64,000 bases of DNA from Gorsachius magnificus (taxonomy: Eukaryota > Chordata > Aves > Pelecaniformes > Ardeidae), in assembly GCA_034008185.1 (NCBI GenBank), contig CM067084.1, positions 9,009,385 through 9,073,384 on the forward strand, read 5' to 3'. Shown here piece by piece: positions 12,292-22,909 of the stretch; position 1 is the stretch's first letter; each line of letters begins with the position of its first letter. Under the pieces are notes generated by a model that was not told the DNA's origin, made no database searches, and was given only the letters and a program-made list of their open reading frames with translations. The position numbers were made by a program, and so were the translations under genes.

Positions 12292-15200
12292 AAGATAAAC
12301 AATCTCCTATTTAAAAGTAAAAGGTAAACTACACATGACCCAGTCAGATAGAAAAAAGAAATCCTTAGGCTGTCAAACCTCTGTGTTTTCAGACGAGTAG
12401 AAAATGTGGTCTCTTGATTCATCATTCCTGGATCCCTTCAGTTGCCATCACTTCACATAATAGATGTGTGAACTTGACGCTCAGCTGCCACAGTTTATAA
12501 CTTGGCATAACAAAATAAATGGAAGTAGACGAGGGTCTTAATATGCTGAACTATGAACTGGAGCTGGTAAGATGCATTCTCAGTGCCTGTTCTGCTGCCT
12601 CTGTTACAGGGGTAGTTTCACAAGCAGAGAGGTGAGGAAGCATAGAATAGCCAGGAAAGGAACCTTGTGCTCAAACAACAATTTACCATAGCCTTAGTGG
12701 GAACTGACTACAGTAAGCTACAGTTTTCATTACTCACAGGTATAACTGAGCAGAAAAAAATAGCTTTTTCTACAAATTTATCACCAGGACAAAAAATGTT
12801 ACTGGCAAAAATGATCTAAGAGACAAATTCTCCAAATTATCCCTGCTTGGCACTTCTAATTTCCATTAAATTCTTACAGTCTTGTTGCAACTGTTGTCGT
12901 ATCCGGATGGAGTCACAGTAAACCCACTTTCCTTCAGGCCTCATACTTAACCCATCCTGGGTCTGCAGCCAGCAATAGCCCACAGCTGGTTACTGCCAGG
13001 GTATTGGACTAGGAAGTGCCTCAGAAGGAGGGGTCTGATTAATAATTATTTAATATTCCCCCTTCAAATTCAGTGGAAGGAATGGACTCTCTTCCAAAAG
13101 ATTTCAGAGCGCTAACATCTCACAGCTAATGATATAAATGGCGAATCATACATATGAAGTAATGATAACCTAATTACCATCTTGTGCAGCCAATGAAAGC
13201 AGGTAGTCTTTGATCCCTACACATGCTAGAACTTACTAGCCAAGTCAAGGAAGTCAAAGATCTTCAAATATAGCAAAAGTAGCTTTGCTACCTCTTTTCC
13301 AAAAGGGGATTATGATTCAAAAACTTCTGAGCCTGTCAACATAGGAAATAGTTTCATAATCAACAGCCTAGCAACTGTTAAAGAAAAAAACACACTGCAG
13401 CCTCAGAAAAATCTCTGTCATAAGCATAGCATCATAATACTTTGCTATTTCTTTTTTTTCTTTTTTTTTTCCCCCCCCCATCAGAAGCACCAGAATTGCT
13501 CTTTAACAAAGCAGAAGCGCTTTCATAAGGCAGTTCAACTGGCAGTAAAAGTACCACAAACGGAAGGGGAGCCCAGGCATACTACAATTATACTGTATGC
13601 AGGGTGCCTGTTAAAATTCTTTTTTCTTGTCATTGCTCTGTTTTTAACCTGGTTAAATTTCCTTCTTCCCCAATCCCTAATGGTTTTGTTTCTCTGCATT
13701 GCAGAACTTTTAAATCTTTCTCCAGTTGCATGTATTTCATTGGATTCAGGAAATATGCTGTAATACCATGTTCTCTATATGGAGTTAGAGTTAAATACGA
13801 GAGCTGACAGACTTCAAATGGAATGGCGACTTTCTTTTTTCTGTGGCCTATTGTACGCATGCTAAAATCTTGCAGAAAATACAATGAAATGACACTTTGT
13901 ATTTTAGCGAAACTTCAATCTGTAGGACTCAACTAAAACAATTCTTGTAAATGTCAAAGGCTGGGGGATTTGCAGAAGTTGTGTTAGAGGATTAACCCTA
14001 GCTCAGAACTCTCTCTTTAACTTAAGAAATTTATGTGCAGCTAAGGTAAGAGAAATTTATTGAGGAAAAAAAATATATGGCTCTGAAAGTATCTCCTGTA
14101 CCACTTTAAAGTTTCTGCTCCTCTTTCATTTTCCACTTGTGTCATCCATAAATATTAAGCCTAGGCACACCAAATGTGGTAAAAGTTGTAATTAATCTCT
14201 AGAAAAACATTCTATTTGATTTTAAAACTAGTAATTTTGCCTGTTTAGCAGCAGCATGGTGCTGTTGGATCTGTCATTTCATAAGCTACACAAACCCTAT
14301 CATCTTTTTTAATTTGGGCACATTTTGAGGCTCTCTGTTTATACTTACATGTCCTAGTTTTGCTTCAATTTTAAGCCCATGCAAAAGTACAATATTATAG
14401 CAGATGACGTTATCATTAAGCCCAGCATTAAGTCACACAAAAACCCATGGTTTCTGTGAGAAGTAGCCCAGGGACAAAGAAAAGCTGACAAACATCTTGG
14501 AAAGGCCTTCCGGCAATGCAGTGTGATTTTGACAGTAATATTTGGGGGTTTTATTGTTTTCTACCAGCAAATGCCAGCCCTAGAAGTGGGGTTTGTGTTG
14601 TTCTAAGCAAATTGGGAAAACACACCCCTGTTGTGTACAAAATTAAACCTCTCTGCTCCCTCAGGGAATAAAATTAATACTAAGAATGAAAAAAATACAG
14701 CAAAATAAGTCTCTGCAGCTTTTTGCTTTGCTGCTGTTTCATAATGCTGTTCTGAAGACCACATTGTACAGGACTGATGGGAATCTAGCGGTCCAGATGA
14801 GCTGCTGAAGTCCCAGATCTGCATGAAGTTCTAGCCTATAATTTATAGCCTCAGTATGCATGTGCAGGGACTTTGCCTCTCATTTGCTTGAGGAAAATAC
14901 ACACAGTGCTCACAGCTCCGGCTCCTAATCATGCTGCTGTCAGATGCTGAGCTGCCAAAGGCTGATTATGTCAAAGAGGAATTACAAAATATTACCTTAA
15001 ACATCATCAGCTAATCTTTGCCTTTTTTTTTTTTTTTTTCAATTCAGCACATAGACAAAAGGGAACACACAGTTTAAAATGACTGGCACTGTCTCTTCCC
15101 CACTTTCACAGGGCTCAGTTACCATAGCAGACACACTGTGAGGACACAGAAGTAGCTCTAATTATGAACAGGAGGAAAAATTCTAACCTTGCCTTCTGAT

Positions 15201-16796
15201 CCATGCTTCCAAGAACATTTGTATATGAAATGTTCTAAGCTCCAGATCACATATTGCCCACTGGCGCAGCCACCTAGAAACATGGATTGTGCCTAAGTGG
15301 TTTCTTAGAGAGATGGGGACAACAACCACTGTGCAATTTCCATCAGCTTCCTGAAATCAGCATGCAGGTATTGCAAGGTCTTCTCGCTGTGCCCACTGTG
15401 GAAGCATTGTGCTTGTTTTGATACTGTGCATCCCAAACTCCTCTAGCCACTGCTACTTAGACCCAAAATCCTGGTATAACTTCTGCTTCCCTAGCACCAT
15501 AGCCCTGGTGCTGAAGATCCTGACAAAGGTTTTATGGTCATAATCCTAGATAGTACTGCTGCTGTTGCTCACCTCAGTGGATGATGGTGGTTCCCGCATC
15601 ATTGACAGTAGTAGAATTCAGAGGAGGTTGTCCTCTTAAAATTTCTAGCTAGTATTAAAGAAAGCAAGCAAAATTTTAAAAAGACGGTAAGAGACCTAAA
15701 GTTTAGAGTCACACTATTTGGTGAGAATGCCAGCCACAGGCTCGTTGCGATTCCGCATTCACCCTCTTCAGACTGAGCTGTTGCCGCTGTCTACTCAAGC
15801 CAAAGATTTCAAGAAAGCTGAAGTTTTTACTCCACGTAGTGGCCAACATCCCATGGAGCTGGGCGCTAAAATATTCAATGGCTTCCAATTTGCTATCCAT
15901 TATGTATCATGCTAACAGTCCTCCTCTTAATGGTCTTTCTGGGAAACAACTTCATTGTCATGTTGCTATAATTATCTCAGACACAATAACTGAGAGAAAC
16001 TAAAACTGATGTTTTCAATAACTGATTGCAAGACCTTGTTATCTATAAATCTTAAATCATTTATAGAAGAAAATATGGATGAAATGACTACATCTTGAAA
16101 ATTCTAAATGTTAGAGAAAACGGGTCGCTTCGTAAAAGGGAGCAGAGAACATAAATGATGGCAATTCAGGTGTAAGAAATAAAACCGGCTAAGATACAGG
16201 TCACATCACTTGTATAGATGCACATTCCTGTTCATTCGATATACCATGTCAGAGTTTTGCAGATGGGAAACCAGTAAGGAGTCCTGTAACTCAGTAATCA
16301 TCTGAAAGCGCTTGCGTTCACGGTTTTGTGAAAGAGGGAAACAAAGACTGGATTAGATTTTGTGGGATTGACAATTTTTCGTATTAATACGTGAGGAAGT
16401 AGAATCAGCTGGGCAATTCCATTATTTTAGCCAAGAGGAAAATGCGTGGGGGAAAACTGTTTTCTCACATAATGGGAGCTGTGGATGCAGCTCTGGGAAA
16501 AAGATCTATGGGTGCAGTTAGGAATGATTTTACTGCATTTATATAAAACTTGTGTTTTCACGGTTTGCTAGCTCCGGAGAGAAAGGGCACCGCGCAGTAG
16601 CCCAAGGCACGCCGGTCAGAGGCCGGGACGGGCGCCCGTGGGGGGAAGGAGGCCGCAGGACCGCTCCCGCTATCTCCACTCAGCTGCGCGGGACGCGCTT
16701 CCCCCGCGCCCCGCGGCGTGGCGCCGGCGGGCTCTAGGACCGCGCGGGAGGCAGGGGGGGGGGCCGCCCGCAGTCCCTGGTGCCGCGGGGCGGGCG

Positions 16797-16909
16797 ATGA
16801 AGGGGCCGCGGGCGCCCGCGATGTTCGGGGCGGGCAGGTACTGCATCCCGCGGCCCGTCACCAGGAACCTGGAGGACCTGGACTCGGTGCAGAGCGTCCT
16901 GCTGCACAG
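16797..16909 (+). CDS. Coding first exon of an unrecognised gene, or alternative INTU first exon
   Basis: I do not recognise this protein. The frame opens at ATG 16797, with a second in-frame ATG at 16821, and encodes 37 residues plus two bases. The last part (CIPRPVTRNLEDLDSVQSVL) reads like real protein. Its codons are strongly third-position G/C (AAC CTG GAG GAC CTG GAC), unlike the low-complexity Gly/Ala/Arg translations around it. The exon ends CAC AG followed by the donor GTCAGT at 16910, so it stops in phase 2. Three downstream acceptors fit this phase: 18962, 22247 and INTU exon 2 at 26933. The last would give a chimera reading HSDLEPEW at the junction. It may be the start of a small separate gene or an alternative INTU N-terminus. 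Coding status is likely; its partner exon is uncertain. Confidence 0.5.
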
Positions 16910-16963
16910 GTCAGTGGCGGGGAGGCGGAGGCGACTCCCGCACCGGCCCGCCCGGGCGGCGGC

Positions 16964-16984
16964 GGGGGGGGGGGGGGGGGGGGG
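16964..16984 (+). repeat. 21-base G run
   Basis: An uninterrupted G tract begins 54 bases after the splice donor at 16910. It could form a G-quadruplex in the DNA or nascent RNA, and it is a place where sequencing errors in length are likely. Confidence 0.85.
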
Positions 16985-18961
16985 AGCGCGCCCCGGCGCG
17001 GGGGGGTCGCGGCGCCCGGCGGGCCGCCGGCCCGGCAGCGCCCCGGCGGGGGCCGGCAGCGCGGAGCCCCGGCTCTTCGGAGAGGCTCCCCGCGGCAGCC
17101 TTTTGTTGCCGAGGCGGGGAGCGGGGAGGGCCGTGTCCCTGCCGCCCCTCACCTCCCCCGGGCGCGGCGGGGAAGGGGCACCGGCTCGCCTTCGGGTTTG
17201 CCTCCCTCCCTGGGAAGCGGTGGAGCTGCAGGTGAGGGGAGCTCCCCTCTTGCAGTTCCGAAGGGTGCCCCGCAGCCTGTGCAGCACTGCATGGGAGCCC
17301 AGGAGCTGCCCCTGGGTTTGTTACAGGCGTAAGGAAACGGGCGGGCAGAGGCACGCTGTCTTGCACCAGCCGCCTAAGAGTTTTGAACTCTTAAGGGGAG
17401 GAAGAGAAAAATACCGTAACTCGCACGCAAACCCAAGATGGGCACTCCTCGACTGGGTGTGCAGGAGGGGTGCTGCATGAGAGGAAGCTGCTCTTTCACC
17501 GTCCCTAACATGCGATTCTCTACAGCACCCCCGCTCAGAGAAGCCTCGACGGTAAGATCTTACCCAATAGGCCAATGCAGGACCTTCAGAGCCCCTCCAC
17601 TGCAATTTTCTTAGCACTAGCTGAGAGCTGCTCAAACTTGACAGGGAAAACCCATCCCGTTCAGCAGTATCCAAGAGAAGCTCATCTCAGTGGTTTTCTA
17701 AAGTGCCCATTTCCTAATGTGTTTTCTTGGCTACGTTGATTTATTTCCTACTGCGAAGAAAAGGTACACCGTCTCTCACTGCCAACTCCAAACAGCTCTT
17801 GCTATGGAAACTAACAACTAATTATTAACTCAGCTTCCCTCCAGCTCAAAGCATCAAACTGAGTAGTCGCTTAAAATCCATTCCTGTGAACGCTGAGGGT
17901 AAAAACACTTGAGTACAGCCAGGAGGGAACACGAGAATCAGCCTATTCCTGCATGGCAATCTGAAGCCGCTTTGTAAGCAGTAAACGTGCCCATATGCTG
18001 ACAGGGGACCCTCTGGTATCTGAAACCCATGTGCATGCATTTGTCAGTGACTTAAGAGAAAATATTCCATTTCAAAGTTGGATTGAAAACATGCCGCCCC
18101 GTGGTATTGCTTATGTTAGTGTACTTCCAGTGTAATAAGGACTATTCATACTTGAAACATTTGCATGTTGACTGACTGCAAATAATGGTTTCCTTTCATG
18201 CTTGACATGGCTGCTATGCATAGCAGGTGATCCTAAAAGCAGCCTGTCGATTTAAAGCAAAGTAAAAACTGTAGGAAACATCTTATTTGAAATTACAGCC
18301 ACTTTTCGTGCTAGAGAGAACTCTTAATTCATGTAAGACTCTTTTCCAAAAGAATTAGATGGGTCTTCCTGAATTCTCCATGGCTGTCTTCCATTGTTTT
18401 TATGTTCTTCTAAAATACTTTCTGTGATCCAATTACGCAGAGGGAAGTTGATACAGAAAGCGTAAGTCAGAAAGAACAGTCTATTTTATTTATTGAGCAC
18501 TGGAGCGTTTTCTCACGAAATCTCTGTTCCTTTGGTCACAAAGGTAGCCTTCATTCTCCATATAGTCTGGTTATATGTAAATATCCCAATTAAAATAACA
18601 GTTCGGTATCACTCTTCCATTCATGCCGCTTTGCTGTGGATGGTCTCTATGCAATAATGTCAGAAAAGCTGTGAACAGAAGATTTTGTAATCACAGTCTT
18701 ATTCATGTAGTTTTTTGTAAACCTGCTAATCACAAAATCTTATTTATTAAGGTATAAAACGTGCCTTTTGTCTCTTAAGAAAGACTTTGGCGGGGTAGGG
18801 GAAAGCTTTGTTGTTGTCGTTAATCTTTAAAAAAGAGCGACTTTTTCTGTCTCGTTTTTGCTGATGCTGTGCGCTGGAGGAATAAAAAATCAATAGGAAT
18901 CAATAGCTGAAAAGTCTGTAATGTCATTCTTTAGCCATCCAGATTTTCTGTTTTTCTTCAG

Positions 18962-19157
18962 GTGTTTGAGTAAAGTACGTGTTAGCAGCAAGAAACAGAA
19001 CTGTCGAACAAAGATTAAAATAGCAGTTTCATCTGCTTGTAATGTCTCACGTTATATCTGTAATATATTGTGTTATGTCTGTCCGGTTGTTGATAGAGCC
19101 TTCCTAGAAATATTACCTGATTTGAAAAGAAGCAGAGAGGAAGAAACGAAAGAGTAA
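18962..19157 (+). CDS. Weak alternative terminal exon candidate
   Basis: A good acceptor (TTTCTGTTTTTCTTCAG) precedes an open frame that joins the 16797-16909 exon in phase. It runs 65 codons to TAA at 19155. The translation is Lys/Arg/Ser/Cys-rich and ends LPDLKRSREEETKE. I know no homologue and see no AATAAA close behind. It competes with 22247-22373 and is the less convincing of the two. Confidence 0.15.
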
Positions 19158-22100
19158 GAAGTCACTCAGGCTTTCTTATTTCTTTATCGACAATGAAGAG
19201 CTGTAATTTGAAGTATGGAAGGGGAGGGGGGAAAGCAAAGGGACAGTTAAATGCTGTTGGTAGGCACAGTCAGTGTAAGACAGACAGATTCAACTATAGC
19301 CCAGGTATATCCGGTGAGGTTTGTCTCGCAGCATTACTGTGGCCTGTTTATACCGCCTACGCTGTACAAAAGCGCCAGAAAGCTGGCCGATCAGTTGTTA
19401 GAGAATTCTCCCAGTTCGGAGCACTGTTGGGACAGTACAGGGACAGCACTGCAGTCTGTGCTCTTCCTCACCCACGCTGGCATCTAGCGGGGGGAATGAC
19501 CCTGAAGAAGAATGGGACGCTGCTGAAAAATCAAGGATCAGATATAATTCCTGGGTAGTGCATTGGCACCTCATGGGCATTAACTGGGTACTCCTAAGTA
19601 TCAGGTAGTATCGCTCACAGCAGAGGGAGTGTTAGTTTGCTCCAGTATACCAGAGGCTTAAGGCTGTCCCAGCTTTCAGCCCTGTATTGAGAATAGCTCA
19701 ACTACATCTACGATTCAGGTCTAACACACCTGCTGAATGTGAACCAGTGAAATCAATCTGGCATATCGCCAGTGAATCATTAGTAAATCTGTGTAAATTA
19801 GTGAATCAATAGTAAAATTGCTGTGATCAGGCCTGACTATACAAAACCAAACATGACAAGTTAAGACTAGTCATAAACATTTAGGATTAGTGAAATTAGG
19901 ATTAGGGAAATTTAGGATTAATTTCCCTGTGCCCTTCTATCTAGCTGCTAGAAAGACTACAAGTCTAGCCTCACTTCCTTATCAATCAGTTTGAAAAAAT
20001 CAGTTGTCAGTACGTAACGATCGAAAAATGTTAGCAGTTTAAATTGGACAGTGCTTGGAGTAGGGGTTCATAAGTATCCATGCAACAGTACAAAAAAAAA
20101 TAGAATTATGCCCTAGTTATTTTCTTCCTTTACCAGAAAGGACCAGTATCTCTCTTTGGTGTGTCCTATACACTGTCCTCTTTTAACTGTGGTCTACTCC
20201 TGAATATAAATGTGGATCAAGGTAGACTGTTATTTTTAAAGCACAATAGCTTTTGAAGCAGGTTAAGCCAAAAAAGAAACAAGGAACTCTTGTTCTGAAA
20301 TGAATTTCCACACATGGATTTAGTTCCTTGCAGGAACAGCTAATCAGAACAACCTTAAGGCAAGAGGGAGTGCTTTTTAATTATCCACTTTTAAATGCTC
20401 ATTAACCAGTTGTCCAGTAAGGGTGAGCAGTAGTATTGATGCCAGTGGTGCCCCGTGGCAAATTTTTACCATCTGCTTGTTAATAACAGCAACCTAGCAT
20501 AGAAGGCTTATGGGTTCCTTAGTGAGAAACATCAGCCCAACTACTTGAACTAAGTGTAAAGTCTCTGCCAGAAGACAAATTATTTCAAGTCTTTTCCTAA
20601 TATTTATGCACAAGAAATGAGAGGCTTTCTTCTCAAGAGGGATTGTGTGGGAAAATCTGTGTCTTCACTAAAATAAAATCCTGCTGTGTGAGATATATTA
20701 TGTCTTGCGATCTTTAATTGTTCCCACAGCAGCAAAAAATCTACATTCAATTCAGAAAAATACTTAGGTGACTCCCAACTACCCTCTCCCTCAGTGGACC
20801 AAAATCTTCCATCATCCTCTCCTTCATGATATGTATCCCTACAAATCAGCAAGTAGTGTATGACTGCCGCCTCCTTTTTAGAGAGCATGTATTTCTCACT
20901 TATTGAGCAAACAACTGGAAACAATTAACCAACTCTTGAACTCAGTGAAATTTAACATAACTAACACAGGACCATCTGGCATAGACTATCACTTCTCTAC
21001 AGAAACACTTCAGCGTGCTGTTCAGTGTGTTAAAAGTGCTTGCAAATATAAGCAGAATTAGGGAGGGCGGGGCAGTGTATGTCACCTACCTCATAAAATT
21101 CTAGCTAACTCCTGCAATATTCCTCTTAGAAATTCATAACTCATTAGGATCTTTGAGAAATGCTGTTTATGCAGACTATTTTATTTTCACAAAGTAAATT
21201 GTTTGGGAAGTGGTGTACTTTTAAAATATTTTTGCCACCTGTTCTTCTGGAAGCCATAAAAAGAGTGAAAGTTGGTGCAAACAACCAAAGAGCTGTTGTT
21301 TTGGTTTTTTTTTAAAAGAATTGCCTGCCATGCATGGATTGTATACTTTGTGTGAAGTGGTTGTTGCTAGCTCAGATACGAAAAAAAACTTAAATTATCT
21401 ACCATACACTGTCCTAAACTGAATGAAATGGTATTAGAACAAACTTTTTTTTTCTTTAGGTAGAGAATGTTTCTGTCTCCTCCTTTGGATAGGTTTGTAG
21501 TCTCAAAATCCACACAACAGTGATTTATCTGTAAAATCAGGTCTTGTACAGGCACATAAGAAGGGCCACAAAATTTAATGTAGGCATCTTTAACAACTCC
21601 AGTTGAAGCCTTAATCACATGGATACAAGTCCAAAACATTTCTGTCTGTTAACTCACTTGAAATCATACTTATTAACAAACACTTCCCTAAAACAGTTTC
21701 AAGCACAGGAATTTCATACTAGAATTCTGCAACTCCTACATAGTGCTCCAGCGCTATAAAACCTCACTGCTGAAGCTGTGCAAATATCCCACTGAGCAGA
21801 GATTAAATCCAACGCATGAAATATGTTCCAACAATTATTCTCCATCCCTTTCCTTATCCACCATGCATGTCCTGATAGGTTTACTGACATAGCTACGCAG
21901 CAAGTTGTCTGCAGGGTTGCCACGGGTCTTATTTTTCATGGATGTGAATAATTTAAGTCCTGAAAACTGAGTAGGTTTTTTTTTTTCCCTCTCTCAACTG
22001 TACATGATTTTGCATTTGTAGACTGCATTTACTGCTTTAAGGTGCCAAGTCACCCAGCTTGTTTGGGTCTGTCTTGTGTCCTCGCCTCTCCTCCCTAACC

Positions 22101-22246
22101 TGACTGCTCTCCTGACTAACCTGAAGAGAAGTTACCTTAGTTTCTCATGATTCTTTAAATTATTATAATGGAGCGTGGCATAAAGCACGGGAAGTAACCA
22201 TTTGGCTCGATGAAAATTACTATTTACCTCATGTTTCTTTCTCCAG

Positions 22247-22373
22247 ATCAGTGTTTGACTACAAGCGATGCTTTGAGGCTCTGAGTTTCATTAGTAGTCT
22301 CTTTTATGGGACTGTTGCCGAGACCTTGGTGTCAGACCACCGAGTCTGTTCTCCGTTATGTGTTCCATACTGA
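22247..22373 (+). CDS. Candidate terminal exon of a small two-exon gene
   Basis: The acceptor ATGTTTCTTTCTCCAG is strong. The frame that completes the phase-2 codon from 16909 reads SVFDYKRCFEALSF and continues for about 41 residues to TGA at 22371. AATAAA follows at 22420 and a T-rich stretch comes after it, as in a normal 3' end. Joined to the upstream exon it would make a protein of about 79 residues, with no domain I recognise. The 3' end would lie roughly 300 bases before the INTU start. The model rests on splice, phase and poly(A) signals only. Confidence 0.3.
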
Positions 22374-22419
22374 CCCGCTGAAAGACTTCCAAGGGACTAG
22401 TGAGACTCTGTTTTGAGGA

Positions 22420-22425
22420 AATAAA
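22420..22425 (+). terminator. Possible poly(A) signal AATAAA
   Basis: A canonical hexamer lies 47 bases after the TGA of the 22247-22373 candidate exon and is followed within about 30 bases by a T-rich stretch. It makes sense only if that exon is real. The hexamer is common by chance in AT-rich DNA. Confidence 0.25.
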
Positions 22426-22717
22426 AGGGGAGGTTGGCTACTTGGAAATGTATATTATTATTTTTTTGCCAGCCAAAGGAGGCAGGCGGGCCGGCCCCTC
22501 TGCCAGGTGCTGCACTAAAACTACCCTTTACCTCCTCCTGCGGCGGGCAGCGGTGCGTGTGGTAGTCACCGCTGGCCACAGCCCGGTGCTCTCGGCGGGG
22601 CGCTCGGTGGGCGCGGGGCTCGCCGGCGGCGACCGTTAACGCTCCGCGCGCGCGGCGGCCCTCAGCGGGACGCGCCTTCGGGCTTCCCGCCGTCGCCATG
22701 GCGCCCGGCCGGCGCCG

Positions 22718-22722
22718 CCAAT
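22718..22722 (+). promoter_or_regulatory. CCAAT box (NF-Y type)
   Basis: GCCGCCAATGGG matches the extended NF-Y consensus, including the GG after CCAAT. It is 61 bases upstream of ATG 22779 and 20 bases downstream of the other in-frame ATG at 22698. If functional at the usual distance, transcription would start near or after 22779, which complicates the choice of start codon. Confidence 0.4.
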
Positions 22723-22742
22723 GGGAAGGGCAGGGTGCGGGT

Positions 22743-22748
22743 CACGTG
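22743..22748 (+). promoter_or_regulatory. CACGTG E-box
   Basis: The palindromic core sits in GTCACGTGCC, which suits USF or MiT/TFE-type factors. It lies 36 bases upstream of ATG 22779. Function is inferred from the motif and its place in the island. Confidence 0.4.
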
Positions 22749-22778
22749 CCCGCCCGGCGCGGCGGGGGTGTGGGTGTC

Positions 22779-22909
22779 ATGGCGTCCGGGGGGGACGGCG
22801 GGCGCGGAGCTGCCGAGGGGACGGAGCCGTCGAGGGGAGAAGGCGCGGAGCGTGCGGGCACCGGCAGTGAGAGCGGCTCGTGCGCCACCTCGCTGTCCGC
22901 CAGCTCCGA
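22779..22909 (+). CDS. INTU: INTU exon 1 (residues 1-43 plus two bases)
   Basis: It begins MASGGDGG and is rich in Gly, Ala, Glu and Ser. It ends SLSAS-S-GA before the donor GTAAGG at 22910. The split codon GA|T gives Asp, restoring DDLEPEW as in mammalian INTU. As I recall mammalian INTU, it has an acidic, tyrosine-containing block before this point that is not evident here. The start is less certain than the end, because ATG 22698 is in frame and in good context. Confidence 0.85.

Larger units (their letters stand above)
1..16550. other. AT-rich intergenic region without a recognised gene
   Basis: I see no exon here that combines a protein-like reading frame with good splice sites. The longest open frames (for example 5632-6021 on + and 664-1116 on -) are low-complexity or hydrophobic translations of AT-rich DNA and match no family I know. 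The stretch holds A and T runs (722-739, 15028-15045), a mixed T/C tract near 13449-13479, a 21-bp tandem duplication, and short CR1-tail motifs listed separately. In other vertebrates the region upstream of INTU towards FAT4 is gene-poor, which fits. Regulatory elements could be present but cannot be recognised by eye. Confidence 0.7.
16555..17300 (+). promoter_or_regulatory. CpG island, likely promoter of an unrecognised + strand first exon
   Basis: Base composition changes abruptly from AT-rich to strongly GC-rich with many CpG dinucleotides, including runs of G (16754-16763 and 16964-16984). I see no TATA box at a sensible distance. A coding first exon with a splice donor lies inside (16797-16909), which makes promoter function likely. 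It is a separate island about 5.7 kb upstream of the INTU island, so it could serve another gene or an alternative INTU transcript. Confidence 0.7.
16910..22480. other. Region between the two CpG islands
   Basis: After the first island fades near 17300 the DNA is AT-rich and mostly without support for coding. Two pyrimidine-rich acceptors are notable, at 18962 and 22247. Open frames such as 19193-19558 on the + strand have no recognisable domain and no good flanking splice sites. No interspersed repeat is obvious by eye. Confidence 0.55.

Noticed and set aside
16670..17287. Long minus-strand open frame opposite the first island
   Set aside because: Pro/Arg/Ala-rich antisense of a GC-rich island, with no domain and poorer codon character than the + strand exon.
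16638..17480. Long + strand open frame through the first CpG island
   Set aside because: Most of its length is Gly/Ala/Arg/Pro low-complexity from GC-rich DNA. Only 16797-16909 looks coding, and a splice donor ends it.
19193..19558. 121-codon + strand open frame between the islands
   Set aside because: No recognisable domain, no good acceptor at its start and no link to neighbouring exons.
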